Shown one piece after another: positions 27,093 to 37,018 of a DNA stretch of 64,000 bases. The first letter of the stretch is position 1. Each line of letters opens with the position of its first letter. The notes beneath the pieces were generated by a model. That model was not told the DNA's origin and ran no database searches. It saw only the letters and a program-made list of their open reading frames with translations. This DNA comes from Rheinheimera sp. A13L (GTDB lineage Bacteria; Pseudomonadota; Gammaproteobacteria; Enterobacterales; Alteromonadaceae): NCBI RefSeq assembly GCF_000217935.1, contig NZ_AFHI01000034.1, positions 1 to 64,000 on the forward strand, in the 5' to 3' direction. The position numbers and the translations under genes were made by a program.

Positions 27093-30000
27093 TCAGTCCT
27101 GGGCTAAAGCAAAACAACAATAAAAAGTGGCTCCCTGGCCTTCCACAGATTCAAAACCAATATAACCATTCATGCCATGCACAAGCTCTTTTGAAATGGC
27201 TAAACCAAGGCCTGTCCCGCCGGTTTGTCTGGTATCAGAAGCATCGGCCTGTGAAAAACGCTGAAAAATACGGTCGCGGAATTTCTCCGGCACACCTGGC
27301 CCCTGATCAATGACGGCAATACGCACCATTTGCTCATTCAGGCTTAACTCCACTACTACTGTGGCTGCTGCAGGCGAAAATTTAATGGCATTACTTAAAA
27401 AGTTTGATAACACCTGAATAAAACGTTTGGCATCTACTCTGATGCAAACCTCTGTCAATATCGCTTTGATACTCAGCTGAATATGCCGATCCTGAGCCAT
27501 CATTTTATTTGCATCCAGCGCCTGCTGAATGAGTGGCAATACCAGTTCTGTTTTCAAATCAAACTGCATTTTTCCTGCTGCTATTTTTTCAATATCCAGC
27601 AAGTCGTTAATTAACAAGGTTAAACGCTGGCAGTTTTTATAGGCAATGCTGATCAGGCTACTTACTTTTTCCGGCATATCGCCCATCACCCCTGCATGCA
27701 GCAAACCTAAAGCTCCGGTAATAGAAGTTAAAGGCGTACGCAGTTCATGACTGACAGTAGAAACAAATTCGTTTTTCAGCCGCTCAATACGTTTGCGGTC
27801 AGTGATGTCACGCACAGTACAGATGTAAATCAGTCGCCCTTGTCTGCGGATCACAGATAAGGCCATTTCCATCGCAAAAATACTGCCATCAGCACGTAAT
27901 CCATCCAGCTCGCGGTTGCAGCCTAACAAAGGTTTTACTCCAGGGGTGGGTAAATATGCCTGCTGGGATTCCTGATTTTGCCTCAGTACAGTGGGTAACA
28001 GGTTAGTGGCATAGTGGCCTAAAAAGTCTTCAGCCTTGCAGCGGAATAAATCCTGAGCTGCAGGGTTCATACTGGCAATACGACCATTTTCGTCAATGGT
28101 GATAATGCCATCCACCACGTTATTTAAAATGGTTTGAGTATGCTGGGCGTATTCTTTACTGATTTGTTCTGCGTCTTTGCGCTGCGCCACCGACAAAGTT
28201 TGCGCCATCACGGCAGCAATAGCGCTGACAAAAGCTTCCTCGTCAGAATGCCATTGCCGTTGTGGGCCTATATGCTCAAGACATAAGACCCCAACCACTT
28301 TACCGGCAATAATAATACCGGCATCGAGCATAGAACTAATGCCTAAAGGTTTCAGATAAAGTTCAGCAAACTCACTAGTGGCAGGGTCGTTCATTGCATC
28401 ATTGGCACAAATCCAGCCACGTGAAGCAACAGCAGAAAAATACCTAGGGTAATCCGCCCGCCTTAACAGCAACTGGCCTAATTGCTGTTCACCTTCATTT
28501 TGGTGCAAGGCCAGACAAAACATCTCGTCCCCTTGCTCCGACAACATCCAGACACTGACTCTGCTACAGAGGATAGCCGAAGAGGTTGAACGCACCAGAT
28601 GCTTAGCAAAAGCCAGGCTGTCTCCGCTGGCAACAGCTTCATCCACGACCAGTTGAGCCAAAGTACTACGTTGACGCAGGGTACGATCCTGACTGTCTTT
28701 TTCTTCAGACTCCGATTTTTTCCTGCTGCTGATATCCAGACAAATCAACACAAAGCCCGTCAGCTGGCCTTGCTCGCTGAACACAGCATCACATTCCAGG
28801 CTCAACCAGCAGTCCTGGCCTGATGCGCTGTAACACAAGAGTTCCTCAGAAAAGCCTGAGTTTCCGCTAATGGCCTGATGAATACGTTGCAGTACCAAAG
28901 CATCGGCTTTTTGATTGGCTAACACTTGGGTAATGGCTTTGTTCTGTAAATAATTGGCTTTGTAGCCAGACAAACGTTCATAAGCCGGGTTTACCCATTC
29001 AATCAACCCCTGGGCATTAGCTACTATCACGCCATTGCTGGTGCGGCTGACCACCAGAGACAAACGATCCAAAGAGGCAGTGCCCTGTTCGACTTTATGT
29101 TCAAGCTGTGAAAAAGCGTCGCTGAGTTTGGTCGCCATCAGATCAAAAGACTGGATCAGGCCATTAAGTTCAAAAACCGGTGTCTGGTAAAGCTCAAAAT
29201 CTGTTCTGTCGCCACTGGCCAGCAAGTCAGCCCGCCGATGCAAAGCTTCAATAGGTTGCACCAGCTTACGACTTAACACAAAAATCAGCAGCGCCCCCAC
29301 TATTACAGCCAACAGTATTAACCATAAGGCTTGTAAAGAATTTTCATCGACAAAACTCATCAGTGGCTGCTGCGGCAAAACCACAGCTATGCGCAACTTT
29401 AAACCTTGTGGATCACTGAATTCGGTGAAGTTCAGTAAATAATGCTGATCATCCAGTTCCAGTTGCTGCTGCCCTGTGCTGTGCTTTTGCCTGCTCAGTA
29501 CTGCGGCAGCCTGCTGAAGTAAAGGGTGCTCGCTTTGGCTGGCCATCACTTGTGTGATCATTGTTCCACGTTCGGTCACCAGTGGCGCCTGAATTGAAGA
29601 GGCTATCAGGTATCCTTGCAGATCCGTGATAAAAATCATGCCGTTTCCTTCCACAGGCTGAGCTTGCAGATAGAGTTCCAGATGACTCAGGCTGATATCA
29701 GCGGCAATGACAGCCTGTAACTGACCACTTTGATCATAAGTAGGCGCAGCCAGCCCTACACCCAAGCCATCGTAGGACTGATATTTGTAGATCGGATACC
29801 AGCTTGGTTTACCTTGTTGCACAGCATACTGAAACCAGCTGCGTGTTCTGACATCGTAGGGAATGCCTTGCTCTAATGCGGCACCAGGCAAACCCACTTC
29901 CTGCAAGGTATAACGCACCCGGACTAAGTCTTGCTGATTCATTGAACTGATAAGAGTAAGCTGGCCATCACCAACATCTCTGTTCACACCAAGATACCGA

Positions 30001-30353
30001 CCATTGGCGAAACCCGCTGAGACATAAGTTAAATAAGGTGCACTGCGAATTTGTACTGTCATAAAACGAGCCAGATCCTGCTCTGACTGCAGATCCAGAA
30101 TACCGCTGTCTATGGATTGCAGAGTCGAGTCCAGCACGGTTTTTGGTACGGCCAGCAAATACTGCAAATGAGAGTTCACGCGAAGGCTGATTTGGTCCGC
30201 CAGTTTCTGGCCATAGTGCAAGGCAGCTTGTTGCCCGTTGAAATAAGAAATCAGACTGACCAAACCCGCAGTCAGTATAAATAGCAATAAAACAGGCACT
30301 GTAAAAAAGAGCCGCAGGGACATTCCGTTGTGTGAAGGGCGCTTTGACCACAT
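27093..30353 (-). CDS. Multi-domain sensor histidine kinase (Cache-HAMP-PAS-GAF-PAS-HisKA-HATPase)
   Basis: 1086 residues. TM1 near 14-35, a periplasmic double-Cache-like region (about 40-335), TM2 near 343-362, HAMP, PAS with PAC (about 430-545), GAF (about 565-725), second PAS (about 735-855), then HisKA with the phosphoacceptor in VSHELRTPL and HATPase_c with N-box [11 protein letters not shown] and [10 protein letters not shown]. There is no receiver domain. No OmpR- or NtrC-type regulator is adjacent; the nearest regulator is the NarL-type gene 94 bp upstream, which already has its own kinase. Ligand unknown. Confidence 0.92.
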   Translation of the reverse strand: MWSKRPSHNGMSLRLFFTVPVLLLFILTAGLVSLISYFNGQQAALHYGQKLADQISLRVNSHLQYLLAVPKTVLDSTLQSIDSGILDLQSEQDLARFMTVQIRSAPYLTYVSAGFANGRYLGVNRDVGDGQLTLISSMNQQDLVRVRYTLQEVGLPGAALEQGIPYDVRTRSWFQYAVQQGKPSWYPIYKYQSYDGLGVGLAAPTYDQSGQLQAVIAADISLSHLELYLQAQPVEGNGMIFITDLQGYLIASSIQAPLVTERGTMITQVMASQSEHPLLQQAAAVLSRQKHSTGQQQLELDDQHYLLNFTEFSDPQGLKLRIAVVLPQQPLMSFVDENSLQALWLILLAVIVGALLIFVLSRKLVQPIEALHRRADLLASGDRTDFELYQTPVFELNGLIQSFDLMATKLSDAFSQLEHKVEQGTASLDRLSLVVSRTSNGVIVANAQGLIEWVNPAYERLSGYKANYLQNKAITQVLANQKADALVLQRIHQAISGNSGFSEELLCYSASGQDCWLSLECDAVFSEQGQLTGFVLICLDISSRKKSESEEKDSQDRTLRQRSTLAQLVVDEAVASGDSLAFAKHLVRSTSSAILCSRVSVWMLSEQGDEMFCLALHQNEGEQQLGQLLLRRADYPRYFSAVASRGWICANDAMNDPATSEFAELYLKPLGISSMLDAGIIIAGKVVGVLCLEHIGPQRQWHSDEEAFVSAIAAVMAQTLSVAQRKDAEQISKEYAQHTQTILNNVVDGIITIDENGRIASMNPAAQDLFRCKAEDFLGHYATNLLPTVLRQNQESQQAYLPTPGVKPLLGCNRELDGLRADGSIFAMEMALSVIRRQGRLIYICTVRDITDRKRIERLKNEFVSTVSHELRTPLTSITGALGLLHAGVMGDMPEKVSSLISIAYKNCQRLTLLINDLLDIEKIAAGKMQFDLKTELVLPLIQQALDANKMMAQDRHIQLSIKAILTEVCIRVDAKRFIQVLSNFLSNAIKFSPAAATVVVELSLNEQMVRIAVIDQGPGVPEKFRDRIFQRFSQADASDTRQTGGTGLGLAISKELVHGMNGYIGFESVEGQGATFYCCFALAQD

Positions 30354-30447
30354 AAAGACAAAAAACTCCGGCTTTGACTTTGTCGACAGTTCCAGTATAG
30401 CGGCAATAATAGGGATTACGGCACCTTAAATCAGGTACTTAGCTAAT

Positions 30448-31092
30448 TTAATGGATCAAACCTAACTCTAAAGCCAGGAGCACAGCACGAGTTCTGTCAC
30501 GCACCCCTAATTTAGCCAAAATGCTGGAGATCTGATTCTTAATAGTGCCTTCAGATTTGTACAGCGCACTGGCTATTTCTTTATTGGCATAACCTGATGC
30601 CATCAGTTGCAGAATTTGCAGTTCTTTCTCGGATAATTCTTCAATAGCAGCGGGGCGGGGGAAATTACTGACTGGGCTTAACCCTGACAATAAACGTTCT
30701 GTAATGGTACTTTGAAAACAAGTGCCACCTTGTTGCAGAGTTTGAATGGCCGACACTAAGCTTTCCAATGACACGTCTTTCAGTAAATAGCCTTTGGCGC
30801 CAAGCTGGATACTTTTTAACACCAGATCATGTTCTTCAAAGGTGGTCAAAATCAACACTGGTGTGGTCAGTTGCTGCTGTTTCAGCAGCTCCAGTGTGGC
30901 TATGCCATCCACTTTAGGCATAGACAAGTCCAGTAAAATGACATCAGGCTGATGCAATTGCACCAGCTCCACCACCACAGAGCCATCCGCTGCTTCAGCG
31001 ACCACTTCCACCTGACCGGACAGCTGCAACAGGCTTTTGATGCCCTGACGGATCAGCATTTGATCGTCCACTAACAGCACACGCAAAGTCAT
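30448..31092 (-). CDS. NarL/FixJ-type response regulator
   Basis: 214 residues from the ATG at 31092, which overlaps the kinase stop as ATGA and has GGAG upstream; the longer frame to 31128 is not needed. Receiver domain: Asp9/Asp10 acidic pocket (LLVDDQ), phospho-acceptor Asp55 in VILLDLSMPKVDG, Lys in YLLKDVS. C-terminal LuxR-type HTH (LSEKELQILQLMASGYANKEIA). It is the output of the DesK-like kinase directly upstream. Target genes cannot be read from the sequence; the divergent membrane gene at 32380 is a candidate. Confidence 0.93.
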   Translation of the reverse strand: MTLRVLLVDDQMLIRQGIKSLLQLSGQVEVVAEAADGSVVVELVQLHQPDVILLDLSMPKVDGIATLELLKQQQLTTPVLILTTFEEHDLVLKSIQLGAKGYLLKDVSLESLVSAIQTLQQGGTCFQSTITERLLSGLSPVSNFPRPAAIEELSEKELQILQLMASGYANKEIASALYKSEGTIKNQISSILAKLGVRDRTRAVLLALELGLIH

Positions 31093-32228
31093 TGCTGAAC
31101 TCCTGAAGGTAAAGTGACTTGTAAACAAAAGTGGTTGTCTTTCACTTGCCAGACCAAAGTTCCGGCGCAGGAGGCCACCCTTTCCTGCATACCTGTTAAG
31201 CCATTGCCTGCCTTCCAGTCAGGCGAAACTTTGCCGTTGTCATAAATAGTTAGTTGCAAAAAGCCATGTTGTGGTTTCACAGCTAAATAAAATTCAGTGG
31301 CCTGACTATGTCTTAGAGTATTAGTTAAAGCTTCCTGCACTATCAAGAGCAACTGCTGCGCTACTTTTACATCGGCAAGTTCAACATCTTGTGGGCAATC
31401 CCACTGCACTTTCACCCCAGGCACTGCTCTTAGAAGTTTCTCCAGCGCCTGATAAATAGAAAATTGCTGTTGTTCACGCAAAGCACTGACGGCTTCACGC
31501 ACATCCGACAGCAATAACTTGGCGATCTGATGGCATTGATCCACTTTGGTTTTGGCTTCGCCTTGCGTTAAGTGCCCAGCTACCTGCAAATTAATGGTTA
31601 AAGCAGTTAAATGATGGCCCAACACATCATGTAAATCACGGGCTATACGGGTACGCTCCTGCTGCTGGGACGCCATCATCAACAGATCCTGGGTCGCCAG
31701 TAATTGCTGATGGGTTTGCTGCAATTCTTGTCTGGCCTGCTGCTCAGAGCGAGCCTGGTTTTTCATCAACAAAGCAAAAAAGTGAAAGCTACTAAAGAGC
31801 AAAGCCGTGATCCACATAGCGCGTTGTTCTATATAGGAATCCACGCCATACCAAAGCCCCAACACAGCAACAGTAATAAACACAGCAGTTCGCATCGGCA
31901 GCAGATAAGGTAAGACCGACACCCAGATAATGCTCAGGATTGCCAGATAGTCAAAGGGCAAGATCCAGTTCAAGGCTAAAGCGAACAGTAGTTGCAGGAT
32001 ATAGCAGATCAGTTCAAAGCGGGGTAAAACACCAGAACGCTCATCACTGCGGGTCACGCAATAAAAACAAGCGCCATTCAGCAGAAACAAAGTCACTATC
32101 CATGGCCATAAAGACCAGAGCCGATCATGGGGCCAGCTCAGGTATAAAGTCAGTGCAAAAACTAAAAACCAGGTGAGCATCCCGGCCAACACATCCCATG
32201 CGATTGAAAACTTTAGTTTCATAACCAC
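31089..32228 (-). CDS. NarL-type sensor histidine kinase (HisKA_3)
   Basis: 379 residues. Five to six hydrophobic helices in the first ~160 residues form the sensor, then a coiled coil rich in Gln/Arg, then the HisKA_3 dimerisation domain with the phosphoacceptor His in RIARDLHDVLGHHLTAL, and a HATPase_c domain (NTLRHSQATEF, GNGLTGMQERV). The layout is that of DesK/YdfH-like kinases, which sense membrane state or small molecules. It pairs with the overlapping response-regulator gene. Confidence 0.92.
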   Translation of the reverse strand: MVMKLKFSIAWDVLAGMLTWFLVFALTLYLSWPHDRLWSLWPWIVTLFLLNGACFYCVTRSDERSGVLPRFELICYILQLLFALALNWILPFDYLAILSIIWVSVLPYLLPMRTAVFITVAVLGLWYGVDSYIEQRAMWITALLFSSFHFFALLMKNQARSEQQARQELQQTHQQLLATQDLLMMASQQQERTRIARDLHDVLGHHLTALTINLQVAGHLTQGEAKTKVDQCHQIAKLLLSDVREAVSALREQQQFSIYQALEKLLRAVPGVKVQWDCPQDVELADVKVAQQLLLIVQEALTNTLRHSQATEFYLAVKPQHGFLQLTIYDNGKVSPDWKAGNGLTGMQERVASCAGTLVWQVKDNHFCLQVTLPSGVQQ

Positions 32229-32379
32229 TTCACTGACCTTTAACTTCTGGCTTTGCAGTATGCCCGATTTTGCTTTCAGCTCAATAGGCCAAAAGTCACA
32301 GTGAAAACTCCTGACTTATGGCACCTGTAAAAACACAGCTGAAGTTTTAATCTGAGTGCATCTGTTAAAGGAGATGATT

Positions 32380-33123
32380 ATGTTAATGTTCCATAGCCTG
32401 TTATTAAAACTGCATATTGCCTTAGGTGTTATTGCACTGCTGTTGTTCTGGTTGCCTATGCTGAGCCGCAAAGGCAGCCAGTTGCACCGTAAATCAGGCC
32501 GTTATTATGGCCATATTATGAAAGTGGTCGCTTTTAGTGGTTTAGTGATGACCTGTCTGGTCTGGTTTGATCCTATAGGAATTAAAGGTGCAGGTTTCAT
32601 AGTCGATGGCCAGATCCAGCAGCGCAAATTAAACTTTTTTATGATGCTTAACCTGTTTCTGTTTTTACTTAGTCTGCTGACCTGGGTCACCATACGTCAT
32701 GCAACAGGCACCTTGTTATGCAAACAAAACCGCGATCCTTTAAAACACTGGAGCTATCAGGGGCCTGTCTGGTTATTGGTCATAGTAGCTATTTATGGTG
32801 GCTGGCAAGGTTTTAAATTTGGTATGCCGCTGGTGATGGTGTTTGCCGGTATTTCACTTGTAACCAGTTTTGGCATACTGACTTACCTGCATACAAAAAC
32901 TGTGACAAACAACCGCTGGTTAATAGAACATGCCTCCGCCATGATTGGCTCTGGTATTGCAGCCTACACCGCATTTTTTGCCTTTGGCGGCCGGGCCTTA
33001 TTTGAAGAGTTATTAACAGGCCACTGGATTATGGTGCCATGGCTGATCCCCAGCCTGATAGGTATCCCGGCTACTATCTGGTTTAAACGCCGCTTATCGC
33101 AACCAATAAGAAAACAGGCATAA
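32380..33123 (+). CDS. Integral membrane protein, DUF2306-like
   Basis: 247 residues from the ATG at 32380, which follows AAAGGAG by 6 bp; upstream in-frame GTG and ATG codons lack a ribosome site. About six to seven transmembrane helices. HRKSGRYYGHIMKVVAFSGL near residue 35 and the late HASAMIGSGIAAYTAFFAFGG resemble DUF2306 membrane proteins. Several His residues on helices could bind haem or metal. Function unknown. Divergent from the two-component genes across 150 bp, so it may be one of their targets. Confidence 0.65.
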   Translation: MLMFHSLLLKLHIALGVIALLLFWLPMLSRKGSQLHRKSGRYYGHIMKVVAFSGLVMTCLVWFDPIGIKGAGFIVDGQIQQRKLNFFMMLNLFLFLLSLLTWVTIRHATGTLLCKQNRDPLKHWSYQGPVWLLVIVAIYGGWQGFKFGMPLVMVFAGISLVTSFGILTYLHTKTVTNNRWLIEHASAMIGSGIAAYTAFFAFGGRALFEELLTGHWIMVPWLIPSLIGIPATIWFKRRLSQPIRKQA

Positions 33124-33140
33124 TCATCAGTTCAACCAAT

Positions 33141-33173
33141 GGGAAATCAATTAAAAGATTTCCCTTTTAATTT
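33141..33173 (+). terminator. Rho-independent terminator after the membrane protein gene
   Basis: GGGAAATC / GATTTCCC with an 8-base loop, followed by TTTTAATTTAAT. It separates the membrane-protein gene from the sigma-factor operon. Confidence 0.85.
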
Positions 33174-33282
33174 AATCACTTAAAAACATTCCAAAAATAT
33201 TCCTGCTTTTTTGTCAAATCAGGCAAACTATTTTCAGACCTGATACGACTTATCATCAATACCACTTCATCACAGATCAAAA

Positions 33283-33846
33283 GTGTTTAAACGCAGCGAC
33301 GAGAGCTTAATAGAAAAAGCCATAGGCGGCGATGCCAAAGCCTGGCAGCAATTGGTGTCGAGATATCAGGCGCCCCTGTATTATTTTGGCCTGCGTTTAC
33401 TGGGTTCGCCCGATGACGCCCGCGATTTATTGCAGGATGTATTGATGGTGCTTTGCCGTAACCTGGCACAGTACCGGGGTGACAGCTCCTTTAAAAGCTG
33501 GTTGTTTGGCATCGCCAACTACCGAGCTATGGATATGCTCAGGAAGCGTAAAGCAACCACAGAGTTTACCGACGACCATGATTTTTATGATGATGAAGCA
33601 CCAGGTTTTGAACAACAACTTTATGGCCAGCACACGCAGCGGATGGTGCAACAGCAGTTGCGAACTTTACCGCCAGAGCAACGACTGGTAGTGGAATTGC
33701 GGTTTTATCAGCAGTTTACTTTTGATGAAATTGCCGATCAGCTGGCGCTGTCGAGCAATACCATCAAATCCAGATTTTATGCGGCCTTAGATAAACTGCG
33801 TACGCAGTTGGAGTTAGCAGATGTCGAACAGTCAGCAAATTTTTGA
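33283..33846 (+). CDS. ECF-type RNA polymerase sigma factor
   Basis: 187 residues starting with GTG. Sigma region 2 is at residues about 20-85 (YYFGLRLLGSPDDARDLLQDVL, FKSWLFGIANYRAMDMLR) and region 4 at about 120-175 (LPPEQRLVVELRFYQQFTFDEIADQL, SSNTIKSRFYAALDKL). A 30-residue acidic linker joins them. It overlaps the next gene, a likely anti-sigma factor, by 26 bp. It should direct its own operon, but I find no clear ECF promoter in the 136 bp upstream. Confidence 0.92.
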   Translation: MFKRSDESLIEKAIGGDAKAWQQLVSRYQAPLYYFGLRLLGSPDDARDLLQDVLMVLCRNLAQYRGDSSFKSWLFGIANYRAMDMLRKRKATTEFTDDHDFYDDEAPGFEQQLYGQHTQRMVQQQLRTLPPEQRLVVELRFYQQFTFDEIADQLALSSNTIKSRFYAALDKLRTQLELADVEQSANF

Positions 33847-34468
33847 AGCCTGGCTGGCCGGAAAATTGACGGCCAGCGAATGCGAACAGCAACTGGACCA
33901 GAACAGTGAATGGTACAGCCGTTTCCAGACAGCGCAGATGATTCAGCGTCAGGCCAAAGCGCCTTTTTTCGCCCCTGTGCCAGACATCGACAGCATGTCG
34001 ATGTTTGCCCAGCAATGGCAGAGACCAACACAAAGTCATAGCTGGTGGCCAAAATTGAGCGTGGCTTTTTCCGCCCTGGCTTTAGTGATCAGCCTGTCAC
34101 CACTGGAGATGCAAATGCAGGACAGTGGCCTGACATTAAGCTGGCGCGGCGAGCAACAGATACAGCAAGAGCAACTGGACACTTTACTCGCCAGCTACCG
34201 CAAAGAACAGCTGGATTATATCCAGACCCAGTTACAAAACACCCAACAGCAACAAGCGTCACAGCTGATTCTGCTGAAGGATTATTTAACCGAACAACAA
34301 ACCAAAGAAAGACGCACCGACATGCTGGAATTGGTGGAATACCTGAATCAGCAGCGTCAGTCCGATTGGCATTACTGGCAGGAAAACTATCAGCCAAGTC
34401 AGGCCAGACTGGATGCCAGCGCAGTCTATAACCCAATTCAACAACCTGGTGGAGTAACAAAACCATGA
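33821..34468 (+). CDS. Putative anti-sigma factor, single-pass membrane protein
   Basis: 215 residues with no named family recognised. A short cytosolic N-terminal part (1-73), one transmembrane helix (about 75-95) and a Gln-rich periplasmic coiled coil (about 105-190). Position and topology match anti-sigma factors: it overlaps the sigma gene by 26 bp and starts at an ATG with GGAG 7 bp upstream. No zinc-binding HxxxCxxC motif is present. The role as anti-sigma is inferred from context. Confidence 0.6.
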   Translation: MSNSQQIFEAWLAGKLTASECEQQLDQNSEWYSRFQTAQMIQRQAKAPFFAPVPDIDSMSMFAQQWQRPTQSHSWWPKLSVAFSALALVISLSPLEMQMQDSGLTLSWRGEQQIQQEQLDTLLASYRKEQLDYIQTQLQNTQQQQASQLILLKDYLTEQQTKERRTDMLELVEYLNQQRQSDWHYWQENYQPSQARLDASAVYNPIQQPGGVTKP

Positions 34469-35394
34469 AGCTATTCAGCAAAGTCTCCTTGTTGGCAGGC
34501 CTTATTATCGCAAGTACAGGCTTAACAGCAGCCGAAGTGAATGGCCGCCTTGGGCAAAACCTGAAAATTATGCAGGACATACTGCAAACCTCTCTCGGCG
34601 GTCAGGAGCACTCGAGCATAGGCCGGATCCAACACAGCTATCTGATGGGCCATGGTGTTGCTTTTCGTGTGGACAGCCACAACGGCTGGTTACGCCACTT
34701 TATGGTACCGCCAGTACCTCATGCGCCTCCGGTGGCACCTTCAGCCCCTGGCACCACTGTTGTGGTTTCAACCCATGTGCCAAACCCTGTCAATATAGCG
34801 GGAAATGGCAACAGCTTTAGTTTTAGCTTTGATGAAGAAGCTATTGAAGAAATGGCTGAAGCCGCTGAAGCCATGGCTGAACAGCAGCAGGATCAAAGTG
34901 AAAAGCTGCGTGACTTGCGGGAAGAACGCCGTGATATAGAACGGGATTTACGTGACTATGAGCGGGAACAACGTGACATCGAGTTTTCATCCAAAGTCAG
35001 TACACTGAATGCCGATCAGCAAAAAGAGCTGAAAGAGATTAAGCAAAAGTCAGAGCAACTGAAAAGCAAGCTGGCGCAGTTGCAAAAAAACCTGACCGAG
35101 CAGGAACAGCAATACAATAAAAAACGCGCAGAACAACAAAAACTGGCGGCGCAGCGCCAGACTGAACTTGTGGCTAAAGTAGGCCAGGTGTTCAGCGCCA
35201 CTTTATGTGACTATGGCGCCAGTTTACGGGATTTAAAAGAACAAGAGTTTGTGTCTTTTCAACTGAGCCTTTCAGGCAGAAACAATGCCAAAGATCATTA
35301 CTGGGTGGTAAAAAAAGCCGATATTAATCAGTGTGTCACAGGCAAAATTGATGCTCCGGCTTTATTGAAAAAAGCCAGTTATTATCAGTATTAA
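34465..35394 (+). CDS. Secreted coiled-coil protein of the sigma-factor operon
   Basis: 309 residues, no family recognised. Signal peptide about 1-23, then a globular N-terminal part, a Pro-rich linker (VPPVPHAPPVAPSAP, about 80-95), a long charged coiled coil (about 125-240, Arg/Asp/Glu then Lys/Gln-rich) and a C-terminal part with two Cys (TLCDYG, INQCVTG). Its ATG overlaps the preceding stop (ATGA). It may be the envelope sensor or effector of the sigma/anti-sigma pair. A hairpin terminator follows. Confidence 0.75.
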   Translation: MKLFSKVSLLAGLIIASTGLTAAEVNGRLGQNLKIMQDILQTSLGGQEHSSIGRIQHSYLMGHGVAFRVDSHNGWLRHFMVPPVPHAPPVAPSAPGTTVVVSTHVPNPVNIAGNGNSFSFSFDEEAIEEMAEAAEAMAEQQQDQSEKLRDLREERRDIERDLRDYEREQRDIEFSSKVSTLNADQQKELKEIKQKSEQLKSKLAQLQKNLTEQEQQYNKKRAEQQKLAAQRQTELVAKVGQVFSATLCDYGASLRDLKEQEFVSFQLSLSGRNNAKDHYWVVKKADINQCVTGKIDAPALLKKASYYQY

Positions 35395-35410
35395 CAGTTC
35401 TTCCCTTCAG

Positions 35411-35438
35411 ACAACACAGAGGCTAGCTTCTGTGTTGT
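35411..35438 (+). terminator. Hairpin terminator after the sigma-factor operon
   Basis: ACAACACAGA / TCTGTGTTGT, a 10-bp perfect stem with an 8-base loop, followed by CTTGA. The U-run is poor, so efficiency is uncertain. Confidence 0.65.
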
Positions 35439-35507
35439 CTTGACAGCAGTTCAACTTCTGACGTACAAAGCCGCAATTTCATGCCGAACTAAAGCGGAAC
35501 AGTTTTT

Positions 35508-36134
35508 ATGTCCTATCAGTGGCCAAGCTTAACAAACTGGCTGGAACAACTGGCCAGCCCCTTTTATCAACAAGGTTATGTGGTGCTGGAACAAGCCATT
35601 CCGGCTGATTTATGCTGGGCGCTCTATCAGGATGTGCAGCAACAGCAGCTCACAGCCGCAGGCGTTGGACGCCAGGGTCAGCACCAGTTGGACAAGCAGA
35701 TCCGGCGTGATCAGACCGCTTGGTTAAATCCAGACAACCCGGTGCAACTGCAGTATTTGCAGTTGATGGCAAAGCTGCAACAGGATATGAACCAACGCTG
35801 TTTTTTAGGCTTAATAGATTTTGAAGCGCATTACGCCCGTTACCAGCAAGGCGACTTTTATCAGAAGCATCTGGATGCTTTTGTGGGTCGTTCTAACAGA
35901 GTGCTCTCCACCGTCTGTTATCTGAATACGGCAGAACAAGACGGCGAGCTGGTGTTGTATAACGAACAGGGTCAGTTGTTAACCAAAGTACAGCCGAAAG
36001 CTGGCACTCTGGTGGTGTTTGAAAGCTGCCGCTTCCCGCATGAAGTATTACCCGCATCGGAAACCCGCTACAGTATTGCTGGCTGGTTTCGGCATAACAG
36101 CAGTATTCAGGGCCGGATCGATCCAGCACGTTAA
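35508..36134 (+). CDS. 2-oxoglutarate/Fe(II)-dependent oxygenase (prolyl 4-hydroxylase-like)
   Basis: 208 residues. The double-stranded beta-helix has the iron triad His-x-Asp...His: HLDAF for the first pair and FPHEVLP for the distal His, followed by Arg in TRYSIAGWF for 2-oxoglutarate. YARYQQGDFYQKHLDAF and LSTVCYLN are typical of the P4Hc family, and the protein matches the SM-20/PHD-like group of bacterial homologues. The substrate (perhaps a ribosomal protein or EF-Tu proline) is not known. Monocistronic, convergent with ubiA. Confidence 0.88.
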   Translation: MSYQWPSLTNWLEQLASPFYQQGYVVLEQAIPADLCWALYQDVQQQQLTAAGVGRQGQHQLDKQIRRDQTAWLNPDNPVQLQYLQLMAKLQQDMNQRCFLGLIDFEAHYARYQQGDFYQKHLDAFVGRSNRVLSTVCYLNTAEQDGELVLYNEQGQLLTKVQPKAGTLVVFESCRFPHEVLPASETRYSIAGWFRHNSSIQGRIDPAR

Positions 36135-36151
36135 GCATCAATAGTCTCTGT

Positions 36152-37018
36152 CTAGAGCAAGTCCAGACCAATACCGGCAAAGAGCAATAAACCACTGTAG
36201 TGGTTATTTAAAAAGGCCTGGAAACAACCTGCCCTGCCCTGAGTTTTCGCCTGCCAGTGTTGATGGATAAAACTTAGCAATACCAAAACCAAAGCGGCAT
36301 AAAAAAACAGGCCAAGGCCATTTTGTTGACCCACCCAGGCCATCAGCACTAAAAACATCAGCTGTAAGCCAGCAATAACAGGATGGCAATAACGACCAAA
36401 TAATAAGGCTGTGGATTTAACCCCTATTTTTTGATCGTCTTTCATATCAACCATGGCGTAAAAGGTGTCGTAAGCCACTGTCCAGAGCAAATTCGCCAGA
36501 TACAAAGCCCAAACCCATAAAGGAACAGAGCCTGTTGTGGCCATAGCGGCCATAGGAATACCCCAACTATAAGCGGCACCTAATACAAACTGGGGCAGAT
36601 AGGTAAAACGTTTCATAAAGGGATAAAGAATAGCCAGAGCTACGGCCACTACAGCCAATAACACAGTGGCGGCATCCAAAAACAGTAACAGGCTGGCGCT
36701 GCACAGCAACAGCACCACAAAAAGCTGTAAAGCTTCGTTGTTACTGACTAATCCGGCAGCCAGGGGGCGTGCTTTGGTGCGTTCCACATGACCATCAAAA
36801 TTGCGGTCGGCGTAATCATTAATAACACAACCGGCAGAGCGCATCAGCACAACACCGGCGCTGAATACGGCTAATAAAGTTAAATCAGGCAAACCGGACG
36901 ACAGCAGCCACAAGGCCCACCAGGTAGGCCAAAGCAGTAAATAAATACCAATAGGCCTGTCCAGACGCATTAACTGGCGGTAATAAGGCCACTGCTGCCA
37001 TTGCAACTGCCATCTCAT
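36152..37018 (-). CDS. ubiA: 4-hydroxybenzoate octaprenyltransferase
   Basis: Membrane prenyltransferase that attaches the polyprenyl tail to 4-hydroxybenzoate in ubiquinone synthesis. 288 residues with about eight to nine helices. Both Asp-rich motifs are present: NDYADRNFDGHVERT and DTFYAMVDMKDD. RPIGIYLLLWPTWWALWL is the N-terminal signature. Its start overlaps the ubiC stop by 4 bp, so chorismate lyase product and prenylation are cotranslated, as in E. coli. Confidence 0.97.
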   Translation of the reverse strand: MRWQLQWQQWPYYRQLMRLDRPIGIYLLLWPTWWALWLLSSGLPDLTLLAVFSAGVVLMRSAGCVINDYADRNFDGHVERTKARPLAAGLVSNNEALQLFVVLLLCSASLLLFLDAATVLLAVVAVALAILYPFMKRFTYLPQFVLGAAYSWGIPMAAMATTGSVPLWVWALYLANLLWTVAYDTFYAMVDMKDDQKIGVKSTALLFGRYCHPVIAGLQLMFLVLMAWVGQQNGLGLFFYAALVLVLLSFIHQHWQAKTQGRAGCFQAFLNNHYSGLLLFAGIGLDLL

